DNA of 64,000 nt from Tepidiforma sp. GTDB lineage: Bacteria; Chloroflexota; Dehalococcoidia; Tepidiformales; Tepidiformaceae. Position numbers and translations under genes: made by a program. The DNA is taken from NCBI RefSeq assembly GCF_026003995.1, contig NZ_BPIG01000005.1, forward strand, positions 109,022 to 173,021. Direction: 5' to 3'. Shown piece by piece: positions 34,857 to 42,422 of this stretch. Within the stretch, counting starts at the first letter, position 1, and each line of letters opens with the position of its first letter. The notes beneath the pieces were generated by a model. That model was not told where the DNA came from. It saw only the letters and a program-made list of their open reading frames with translations, and ran no database searches.

Positions 34857-36345
34857 ATGAACGACATGCCGAACACCACCGGCCACGCCTGGCTCGTCGG
34901 CGCCGGCCCTGGCGACCCGGGGCTCCTCACGCTCGCCGGCCGCGAAGCGCTCCAGCAGGCCGATGCCGTCCTCTACGATGCCCTGGTCGGGCCGGAACTG
35001 CTGCGCTTCGCCCGGCCCGGCGCCGAGCTCATCCCGGTCGGCAAGCGCGCCGGCGCCCACGCGATGCCGCAGGAGGAGATCACCCGCCTGCTGGTCGACC
35101 TCACGGCCGCCGGCCGCCGCGTCGTCCGCCTCAAGGGGGGTGACCCCTACGTGTTCGGCCGCGGCGGCGAAGAGGCGCTCGCCCTGCGCGAGGCTGGCCT
35201 CCCCTTCACCGTCGTGCCCGGCGTCACTTCGGCCGTCGCCGTCCCGGCCGCGGCCGGCATCCCCGTCACCCACCGCGGCCTCGCGACCCGCTTCACCGTC
35301 CTGACCGGCTCCGAACACACCGGCGAGGCGCCGGCCGACCTCCCCGGGCCGTCAGCCGCCGGCACCCTCGTCATCCTCATGGGCGCCGCCGCTCTCCCCG
35401 TCCTCGTCGAGCGCCTGCTCGCCGCCGGCTGGGACCCGGCCACGCCAGCCGCTTCGATCGCGAACGGCACCCTGCCGACGCAACAGGCCGTCACCGCCCC
35501 GCTCGCCGGCATCGCCGAGGCCGCGGCTGGCCTCCCGACGCCGCTCATCACCGTCGTCGGCCCCGTCGCGGCCCTCGCCGAGCGGCTCGGGCCGGGCCGC
35601 TTCGGCCCCCTCGCGGGCAGGACGGTCGTCGTCACCCGCTCCCGCAGCCAGGCCTCGCAGCTGAGCGAGGCGCTCCGCGCGCTCGGCGCCGCCGTGGTCG
35701 AAGCCCCCGCCATCCGCATCGAGCTCCACCCCGAGCGCCTCATCGCCGACGAGCGCGCGGCCAGCCGCTGGGACTGGGTCATCTTCACCAGCCAGAACGC
35801 CGTGGCGGCGATGTTCGCCGCCCTCGAGGCCGCCGGCCGCGACGCGCGCGCCTTCGGCGGCACCGCCATCGCCGCCGTCGGCGAAGCCACCGCCGAGGCC
35901 CTCCGCGCCCGCGGCATCCGCGCCGATTTCCTCCCCTCGCGCGCGACCTCCGCCAGCCTCGCCGCCCAGCTCCCGCGCGTCGCCGGGGCCCGCGTCTACC
36001 TCCCCATCTCCTCGCTCGCTGGGCCCGACCTCGAGGATGCCCTCCGCCAGCGCGGCGCGCACGTCGAACGCGCCGACGCTTACGACACCGTGCCCGAGGC
36101 GCTCGCGCCCGGAGACGCTCGCACGGGTCCAGGCCGCGGATGCCGTCACCTTCACTTCTGCATCCACCGCCCGCTTCCTCCGCGCGGCGCTCGGCGAGGC
36201 CGAGCTGCCGCCGTCGGTGCGCCTCGTCAGCATCGGCCCTGCCACGTCGGCAGCCGTCCGCGCCTGCTTCGGCCGGCTCGACGCCGAGGCCGCTGAGCCC
36301 TCCCTGCCATCCCTCGCCGCCGCTGTCCTGGAGGCCCTGGCGTGA
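34857..36345 (+). pseudogene. cobA-hemD: Uroporphyrinogen-III C-methyltransferase/uroporphyrinogen-III synthase fusion, frameshifted in the HemD domain
   Basis: About 495 residues when repaired. The N-terminal SUMT domain (1-245) has VGAGPGDPGLLTLAG, VRLKGGDPYVFGRGGEE and PGVTSAVAVPAAAGIPVTHR. The C-terminal HemD domain has VVTRSRSQASQLSEAL, DWVIFTSQNAV and YDTVPEAL. The frame is lost at the CCC of 36108-36110; the next frame continues PETLARVQAADAVTFTSAST to a stop overlapping the following gene. One extra C explains it. The fusion closes hydroxymethylbilane to uroporphyrinogen III and methylates it to precorrin-2. A defect would block the operon's pathway, so sequence error is likely. Confidence 0.88.
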
Positions 36346-36864
36346 GCATCCTCATCGAACTCCTCCCGTCGGCCGGGCCGGTGCTCGTCGTCGGCGGCGG
36401 CGCGGTCGCCGCCCGGAAGGTCCGCGTCCTCGCCGAAGGCGGCTTCCAGGTCGTCGTCGTCGCGCCCGTGATCGCCGGGGAGATCGCGGCGCTCCCGGGC
36501 GTGACCGCCATCCCCCGCGCCTTCGTCCCCGTCGACGTCGATGCCCGGCCCCTGGGCGCTCGTCCTCGCCTGTACGAACGACCGCGAGGTCAACCGCGCC
36601 GTCGGCGAAGCTGCCCGCGCCCGCCACATCCCCGTCCTCGTCGCCGATGCCCGCGCCGAGAGCACCATCAGCTTCCCGGCCCACTACCGCGACGGCGACC
36701 TCCTCGCCGCCGTCTCCACTTCCGGCGCCGACCCGGCCCTCGCTGCCCGCCTCCGCGATGCGGTCGCCGAAGCGCTCGGCCCCGGCCGCGCCGCTGACGT
36801 CGCCGGGGCCCGCGAGGCCCGCCAGGCGCGGCTCGCCGCCCGCAAGCCGGAGGCCGGCGCATGA
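36342..36864 (+). pseudogene. sirC: Precorrin-2 dehydrogenase (SirC/CysG N-terminal-like), frameshifted
   Basis: Starts at GTG 36342 (GTGA overlap with hemD). The first frame gives VLVVGGGAVAARKVRVLAEGGF (NAD-binding) to residue 69. The second frame gives WALVLACTNDREVNRAVGEAAR, ISFPAHYRDGDLLAAVST and the helical tail. The junction is a CCCC run at 36549-36552 with one base too many. Repaired length is about 173 residues, normal for this enzyme, which oxidises precorrin-2 to sirohydrochlorin. It is the second consecutive disrupted gene in the operon. Confidence 0.85.
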
Positions 36865-38306
36865 CCCACCTCGTCCTCGCCGGCCACGGCTCCCACCTCA
36901 ACGCCGACTCCAGCGAGCCCTTCCACCGCCTCGCCGCCGCTCTCCGCGCGGGGGGCGAGTTCGACGCTGTCTCCGTCGCCCTCTGGAAAGAGGAGCCCTC
37001 GCTCGCCCGCGCCCTCGACGCCGTCGACGACCCGGACGTCGTCGTCGTTCCCATCTTCATCTCCACCGGCTACTTCACCCGCACGGTCGTCCCCCGCGAG
37101 ATGCGGCTCGACGGCCCCCTGACCGTCCGCGGCAGCCAGCGCATCCGCTTCACCCCGCCCGTCGGCACCCACCCGCGCCTCGCCGACGTCATCATCGAAC
37201 GCGCCCGCGAAGCCGGCGCCGGCCCGGACGACGCCCTCGTCGTCCTCGGCCACGGCACCCGCCGCGACTCCGAATCCGAGAAGAACGTCTACGCGATGGC
37301 CGGCCTCGTCGCCCAGCGCGGCTGCTTCGCCGAGTGCGGCGTCGCCTTCATCGACCAGGAGCCGGGCATGCTCACCATGCTCGACCGCTTCCGCGCGCCC
37401 CGCCTCTTCGTCGTCCCGCTCTTCATCGCCGAAGGCTGGCACGTCGGCGAAACCATCCCTGCCGACCTCGCGCTCGATGGCCCCGAGACCCGCCGCGGCG
37501 GCCGCGTCGTCCACTACACCCCGCCCGTCGGCACCCACCCCGCGCTCGCTGCCGTCGTCACCGACCTCGCCCGCGAAGCCCTCGACCGCTTCCCCGCTTC
37601 CCGCCTCCCGTCTCCCGGTTCCCATCGCCCGGTTCCCGCTTCCCGCCTCCCGCTTCCCGCCTTCCTCGGCGAGCTGCGCATCGAACCCGGCCGCGTCTGC
37701 GGCCCCGGCGACCCCGCCTGCGAACTCCCGCCGGACGCCGACGCCATCCGCCGCTGCGTGCGGCTCGATGCGGCCGGCCGCTACCGGCCGCTCCCCGGCG
37801 CGCGCGGCCTCCTGGGCGGATGGTGCGTCCCCCTCGACGGCCGCATCGCCGCGGAGGAGGTCGTCGAGGCCGTGTACCCCCTCGCCGTCGTCCACCGCGC
37901 GCAGGCCGCAGCCGGCGCGCTCCGCATCGTCCCGCTGGATGAGGTGCTCGGCCGCCAGTCCGGCCGCTACGAGAGCGCGCGCCAGCTTTCCGAACGCGGC
38001 CGCGCGGTCATCCGCGAGGTGCTCTGCGGCCGCTGCGTCCGCACCCCCGCCTGGCCGCTGACGGCTCCTCAACTCCCGTCTCCCGGCTCCCAACTTCCAA
38101 CTCCCGCCTCCATCCCCTGCCCCGAGCCGTGCAGCGTGCTCGTCGCCCTCGCCCGCGAAGCCGCCGCCTGGGAAGCCGAGCCCCCAGCCCCCGCGCCGGT
38201 CGACCCGTCCGTCCCCTTCGCCGACTTCGAAACACCGGGCAACGAGGTCCGCGAGGCTGTTCTCGCCGCGCTGCTCGAACCGGTCCGCCCTGGAGCTGCC
38301 CCATGA
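36861..38306 (+). CDS. Sirohydrochlorin chelatase (two CbiX domains) with DR2241-like Fe-S C-terminal domain
   Basis: 481 residues. The first CbiX domain has LAGHGSHLNADSSEP and the second LGHGTRRDSESEKN, carrying the metal-binding His residues, and FVVPLFIAEGWH follows. After residue 250 comes a C-terminal domain with several Cys (VCGPGDPAC, EVLCGRCVR, PCPEPC), resembling the Deinococcus DR2241 type proposed to bind a 4Fe-4S cluster. It inserts iron (or cobalt) into sirohydrochlorin. Two linkers (around 37592-37663 and 38068-38112) are made of the same heptanucleotide repeats as the 3.4-3.8 kb intergenic region and encode Pro/Ser/Leu-rich peptides. Confidence 0.85.
   Translation: MTHLVLAGHGSHLNADSSEPFHRLAAALRAGGEFDAVSVALWKEEPSLARALDAVDDPDVVVVPIFISTGYFTRTVVPREMRLDGPLTVRGSQRIRFTPPVGTHPRLADVIIERAREAGAGPDDALVVLGHGTRRDSESEKNVYAMAGLVAQRGCFAECGVAFIDQEPGMLTMLDRFRAPRLFVVPLFIAEGWHVGETIPADLALDGPETRRGGRVVHYTPPVGTHPALAAVVTDLAREALDRFPASRLPSPGSHRPVPASRLPLPAFLGELRIEPGRVCGPGDPACELPPDADAIRRCVRLDAAGRYRPLPGARGLLGGWCVPLDGRIAAEEVVEAVYPLAVVHRAQAAAGALRIVPLDEVLGRQSGRYESARQLSERGRAVIREVLCGRCVRTPAWPLTAPQLPSPGSQLPTPASIPCPEPCSVLVALAREAAAWEAEPPAPAPVDPSVPFADFETPGNEVREAVLAALLEPVRPGAAP
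37592..37663 (+). repeat. Heptanucleotide repeat inside the sirohydrochlorin chelatase gene
   Basis: CTTCCCG, CCTCCCG and TCTCCCG heptads in tandem encode the linker FPASRLPSPGSHRP between the second CbiX domain and the C-terminal domain, in frame. Confidence 0.8.
38068..38112 (+). repeat. Second in-frame heptanucleotide repeat in the chelatase gene
   Basis: CAACTCC, CGTCTCC, CGGCTCC and CAACTTC heptads encode QLPSPGSQLPTPAS between the Cys-rich motifs of the C-terminal domain. The unit matches the 3.42-3.48 kb intergenic array. Confidence 0.75.
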
Positions 38307-39574
38307 CCAACCAGTCCATCCGCGACGCCGCCCTCGGCCTATTCCCGGGGGGCGTCAACAGCCCCGTCCGCTCCTACCGCTCCGTCGGCGGCGACCCCGT
38401 GCCCATCGCCCGTGGGCAGGGGCCGTTCGTCTTCGACGCCGAGGGGAACCGCTACATCGACTTCGTCGGCGGTTTCGGCCCGGCCATCCTCGGCCATGCC
38501 CCGCCCGCGGTGACCGGCGCCATCGCCGCGGCCGCGGCGGAGGGCCTCGCTTTCGGCGCCCTCGGCCCGCGCGAAGTCGCCCTCGCCGAAGCCATCCGCG
38601 ACGCGACGGGCCTCGAACGGCTCCGCTTCCTCAACTCCGGCACCGAAGCCACGATGACGGCCATCCGCATCGCCCGCGCCGCCACCGGCCGCGACCTCAT
38701 CGTGAAGTTCGACGGCTGCTACCACGGCCACAGTGACGGCCTCCTCGTCAAAGCCGGCAGCGGCGTCGCCACCCTCGGCATGAGCGACTCCGCCGGCGTC
38801 CCGCAGGCGGTCGCCGGCCTCACCGCCGTCCTCCCGTACAACGACCCGGCCGCCCTGATGCGCTGGTTCGAAGCCCGCGGCGCCGAGACCGCGGCCGTCA
38901 TCGTCGAGAGCATCCCCGCCAACGTCGGCATCCTCGCCCCCGACCCGGAGTTCCTCGAAACGCTCCAGTCCCTCCCGCGCGCCCACGGCGCCCTCCTCAT
39001 CGCCGACGAAATCATCACCGGCTTCCGCCTCCGGCGCGGCCTCTCGGGCGTGCTGCCCGCTGCCGACCTCGTCACGCTCGGCAAGATCATCGGCGGCGGC
39101 CTCCCGGTCGGCGCCGTCGGCGGCCGTGCGGAGCTCCTCAGCCTGCTCGCGCCCGAGGGCCCGGTCTACCAGGCCGGCACCTTCAGCGCGAACCCTGCCG
39201 TCATGGCCGCCGGGCTCGCGGCCCTCGAAGCCCTCACCCCGGCCGCCTACCAGCGCCTCGACCAGGTCGCGCGCCACCTCGAAAACGGGCTCCTCACCGC
39301 CATCAAGCGCGCCGAAGCCCCGGCCTCCGTCGTCCGCTTCGGCTCGATGCTCAGCCTCTTCTTCCGGCCCGTACCCCCGCGCGACTACGCCGAGGCGCGG
39401 GAGGCCGACACCGCAGCCTTCGGCCGCTTCCACCGCGCGATGCGCCAGCGCGGCATCCTCATCCCGCCCTCCCAGTTCGAGACCTGGTTCGTCTCCCTCG
39501 CCCACAACGAACCCGAAATCGACGCGACCGTCCGCGCTGCCGCCGAAGCGCTCCGCGAGGCGCTCCCGGCATGA
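38303..39574 (+). CDS. hemL: Glutamate-1-semialdehyde 2,1-aminomutase
   Basis: 423 residues from ATG 38303 (ATGA overlap). It is a PLP fold-type I enzyme with FPGGVNSPVRSYRSVGG, RFLNSGTEATMTAIRIARAATGR, FDGCYHGHSD, IADEIITGFR, the PLP Lys in TLGKIIGGGLPVGAVGG, and AGTFSANP. It converts glutamate-1-semialdehyde to 5-aminolevulinate, the step after HemA. It is complete and well conserved. Confidence 0.97.
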   Translation: MTNQSIRDAALGLFPGGVNSPVRSYRSVGGDPVPIARGQGPFVFDAEGNRYIDFVGGFGPAILGHAPPAVTGAIAAAAAEGLAFGALGPREVALAEAIRDATGLERLRFLNSGTEATMTAIRIARAATGRDLIVKFDGCYHGHSDGLLVKAGSGVATLGMSDSAGVPQAVAGLTAVLPYNDPAALMRWFEARGAETAAVIVESIPANVGILAPDPEFLETLQSLPRAHGALLIADEIITGFRLRRGLSGVLPAADLVTLGKIIGGGLPVGAVGGRAELLSLLAPEGPVYQAGTFSANPAVMAAGLAALEALTPAAYQRLDQVARHLENGLLTAIKRAEAPASVVRFGSMLSLFFRPVPPRDYAEAREADTAAFGRFHRAMRQRGILIPPSQFETWFVSLAHNEPEIDATVRAAAEALREALPA

Positions 39575-40467
39575 CCGTCCTCCGCCTCGGCACCCGCGGC
39601 AGCCAGCTCGCCCTCGCCCAGGCCCGCCTCGTCGCCGGCCGCCTCGAGGCCGCCGCCCCCGGCACCCGGGTCGAGCTCGTCACCATCGCCACCGCCGGCG
39701 ACCGCGACCAGTCGACGCCTCTCGCCGAGGGCGAGCGGCCCGGCTGGTTCACCACCGCCATTCAGGAGGCCCTCCAGCGCGGCGACGTCGACGTCGCCGT
39801 CCACTCGCTCAAAGACCTCCCGACCCGCCGGCCGGAGGGGCTCGTCATCGCCGCCGTCCCCCTCCGCGAAGACCCCCGCGACGCCCTCGTCTCCCGTGCG
39901 GGCCAGCCGCTCCGCGCCCTGCCGCCCGGCGCCGTCGTCGGCACCGGCTCGCCGCGCCGCGAAGCTCAGCTCCGCGAAATCCGCCCCGACCTCCAGGTCC
40001 GCCCCATCCGCGGCAACGTCGAAACGCGCCTCCGGAAGGTCCGCGAGGGCGAATACGACGCCGCCGTCGTGGCCCTCGCCGGCCTCCGCCGCCTCGGCCT
40101 CGAGGCGGAGGCCGCCGAGGTCTTCGGCTTCGAAGAGATGCTCCCCGCGCCGGGCCAGGGCGCCCTCGCCGTCGAATGCCGCGCCGCCGACGAAGGCGTC
40201 CGCCAGCTCCTCGCCCGCATCGATGACGCGCAGGTCCGCCTCGCCGTCACGGCCGAGCGCGCCTTCCTCGCCGCCATCGAGGGCGGCTGCAGCTACCCTG
40301 CCGCCGCCTACGCCGAGCACTTCGGCTCGACACTGAAGCTCCACGCGCTCATCGCCCCCGGCGGCCGTATCATCCGGTCGAAGATGGGCGGCCCGGCGGA
40401 GACCGCTGCCGGCCTCGGCCGCCAGCTCGCCGCCGAGCTCCTCGAACGGGCCGCCCGGGGAGGCTGA
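39571..40467 (+). CDS. hemC: Hydroxymethylbilane synthase (porphobilinogen deaminase)
   Basis: 298 residues, overlapping hemL by ATGA. LRLGTRGSQLALAQ, VDVAVHSLKDLPT, GTGSPRREAQL, RPIRGNVETRLRK and PAPGQGALAVECR are diagnostic. The Cys in EGGCSYP anchors the dipyrromethane cofactor. It makes hydroxymethylbilane from four porphobilinogens. No hemB for making porphobilinogen is in the window. It is the last gene of the tetrapyrrole operon proper. Confidence 0.97.
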   Translation: MTVLRLGTRGSQLALAQARLVAGRLEAAAPGTRVELVTIATAGDRDQSTPLAEGERPGWFTTAIQEALQRGDVDVAVHSLKDLPTRRPEGLVIAAVPLREDPRDALVSRAGQPLRALPPGAVVGTGSPRREAQLREIRPDLQVRPIRGNVETRLRKVREGEYDAAVVALAGLRRLGLEAEAAEVFGFEEMLPAPGQGALAVECRAADEGVRQLLARIDDAQVRLAVTAERAFLAAIEGGCSYPAAAYAEHFGSTLKLHALIAPGGRIIRSKMGGPAETAAGLGRQLAAELLERAARGG

Positions 40468-40471
40468 AGCC

Positions 40472-40921
40472 GTGGACCCTGCCGGTTTCGAGCGCGACTT
40501 CTTCCGCGCCCTCAACGCCTTCGTCGAGCCAGCCGTCCGCGCCGGCCTCGGCGGCCCCTGCCTCGTGCCCCTCGGCCTCGTCGTCCTCGAAACCGCCGGC
40601 CGCCGCTCCGGCCACCTCTACCGCACGCCGCTCCTCGCCTCCCTCGTCGATGGCTGCATCATCGTCGGCACGTTCCGCTCCCGGTCGAACTGGGTCCGCA
40701 ATGCCGAGGCGGCCCCGGCCGTCCGCTGCTGGCTGAACGGCCGCGAACTCCGCGGTCGCGCCCACGTCCTCCGGCCCGGCCGCCAGCCGGAACTCCCCGA
40801 AACCGTGAGCCAGCTCGTCCGCGCCATCGCCGACAACCTGCTCACCCGCTACACCGCCTTCGGCTGGTCGTTCGCCATCATCGAACCCGACGCCGAAGAG
40901 CCGACGGCCGGCGCCGCGTAG
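40472..40921 (+). CDS. Nitroreductase/quinone reductase family (deazaflavin F420-dependent, DDN-like) protein
   Basis: 149 residues from GTG 40472, four bases after hemC. VLETAGRRSGHLYRTPLLASL and VGTFRSRSNWVRNAEAAP match the split-barrel DDN/F420H2-dependent reductase family. It would reduce quinones or other substrates with F420H2 in the cytoplasm or at the membrane. Together with the LLM protein at the left end it argues that the host makes F420. It is probably co-transcribed with hemC. Confidence 0.83.
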   Translation: MDPAGFERDFFRALNAFVEPAVRAGLGGPCLVPLGLVVLETAGRRSGHLYRTPLLASLVDGCIIVGTFRSRSNWVRNAEAAPAVRCWLNGRELRGRAHVLRPGRQPELPETVSQLVRAIADNLLTRYTAFGWSFAIIEPDAEEPTAGAA

Positions 40922-40953
40922 GCGCTGCTCGCGTGCCCGGCTACACTCGAACC

Positions 40954-41814
40954 ATGCCCGGACCCCGGCGCGACCTCCACGAACTGAACCGCCGCAGCTG
41001 GAACGAGGCGACCCGCGCCCACAACAGCCACAAGGGCGACCAGGCCGCCTTCTTCCGCGCCGGCGGCTCCACCCTCTTCCCTGAGGAGCTCGACCTCCTC
41101 GGCCCGCTCGAAGGCAAGCGCCTCGTCCACCTCCAGTGCAACGCCGGCCAGGATACGCTCTCGCTCGCCCGGCTCGGCGCCGACGTCACCGGCGTCGACA
41201 TTTCCGATGAAGCGATCGCCTTCGCCGGGCGGCTCGCTGCCGAGACCGGCATCCGGGCCCGCTTCGTCCGCGCCGACATCTACGACTGGTTCGAAGAGGC
41301 CGCCGCCCGCGGCGAACGGTACGACCTCGTCTTCGCCTCCTACGGCGCCGTCTGCTGGCTCTCGGACCTCGCCGCCTGGGGGCGCGGCATCGCCGGCGTC
41401 CTCGCGCCCGGCGGGGCCTTCGTCCTCGTCGAATTCCACCCCGTCGCCTCGATGTACGACGACCAGCTCCGCCTGACCTGGCCCTACCGCGACCCGGAGC
41501 CATTCATCGGCCCGGGCGTCAGCGACTACGTCGGCGCCTCCGGCGAAGCCCTCGTGCCGTGGGGCTTCGAACCGGGCGTCACCGGCTTCCAGAACCCCCA
41601 CCAGGGCGCCGAGTTCGCCCACGGCACCAGCGACGTCATCATGGCGCTCATCGACGCCGGCCTCGTCCTCGAAGTCTTCCGCGAGTACGAGTACGCCAAC
41701 GGCTGCCGCTTCTTCGAGCGCGCCGAAATGCGCGAGGGGCGCCGTTTCTACCTGCCGGCGGACGTCCCGGCGATTCCCCAGATGTACGCCGTCCGCGCCC
41801 GGAAGCCCGCCTAG
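40954..41814 (+). CDS. Class I SAM-dependent methyltransferase
   Basis: 286 residues from ATG 40954, which follows a TACACT box by 6 nt and has no ribosome-binding site. The N-terminus LNRRSWNEATRAHNSHKGD is characteristic of a conserved bacterial methyltransferase group. The SAM-binding motif is LVHLQCNAGQDTLSLARLGADVTGVDIS, with LVFASYGAVCWL as motif IV. The substrate is unknown. Its stop codon shares CTAG with the convergent rhomboid-like gene. Confidence 0.87.
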   Translation: MPGPRRDLHELNRRSWNEATRAHNSHKGDQAAFFRAGGSTLFPEELDLLGPLEGKRLVHLQCNAGQDTLSLARLGADVTGVDISDEAIAFAGRLAAETGIRARFVRADIYDWFEEAAARGERYDLVFASYGAVCWLSDLAAWGRGIAGVLAPGGAFVLVEFHPVASMYDDQLRLTWPYRDPEPFIGPGVSDYVGASGEALVPWGFEPGVTGFQNPHQGAEFAHGTSDVIMALIDAGLVLEVFREYEYANGCRFFERAEMREGRRFYLPADVPAIPQMYAVRARKPA

Positions 41815-42422
41815 GGGGCCGTCTCCGCCGCGCGGGCGCGTGCTCGCCCCGGCGGCCCCTGGGTCAGCCACAGCAGCAGCGTCACCGTGCCCAATGCCAG
41901 CGCGTGCTCGATATCGAACACGCGGTGGAAGATGGCCAGCCGCCCCGCCGCGAAGATGACGATCCCCGCTACCACGCCCGCGGCCGGCGTCCGCGGCAGC
42001 CGCCAGGCTGCCATCAGCGCCAGCCCGAACAGCCCCGCGGAGGAGCCGGCGTCCGGGTCGCCCAGCAGCCGCGCCGCGTGGTTGCTCCACTCCGCCGCGA
42101 CCCGCAGGCCGAGCAGCGTCGGCCACGTTCCCGCCGCATCCGCACCCCAGAAGCCGAGCGGCATCAGCCGCGCCGGCCAGAGCACCGCGAACGCCGGCAC
42201 GACGGCCAGCGCGAACAGCCACTCCGTCCCCACCAGCCCGGGCCGCGGCTGCACCAGCGATGAGAGCACGATGCGCCACGGCTCCCGCCAGGCGAGGTCC
42301 CACGTCAGCGCCCAGTGGTCGATCAGCCACGCATGCAGGCCGGGCCGGAACTGGCTCACGACCTGCGGCGCGAGCACGAGCGCCAGCATCCCGGCCGCCG
42401 CCACAGCCTGCCCCCGCCGCAT
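41811..42422 (-). CDS. Rhomboid-like membrane protein
   Basis: 203 residues from ATG 42422, coupled to the upstream gene by TGATG. About six membrane helices. DAGSSAGLFGLALM has a GxSxG-type motif like the rhomboid serine, and FDIEHALALGTVTLLLW offers a His in the last helix. A full rhomboid active site is plausible but not proven. It ends the MprF-like operon. Confidence 0.6.
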   Translation of the reverse strand: MRRGQAVAAAGMLALVLAPQVVSQFRPGLHAWLIDHWALTWDLAWREPWRIVLSSLVQPRPGLVGTEWLFALAVVPAFAVLWPARLMPLGFWGADAAGTWPTLLGLRVAAEWSNHAARLLGDPDAGSSAGLFGLALMAAWRLPRTPAAGVVAGIVIFAAGRLAIFHRVFDIEHALALGTVTLLLWLTQGPPGRARARAAETAP

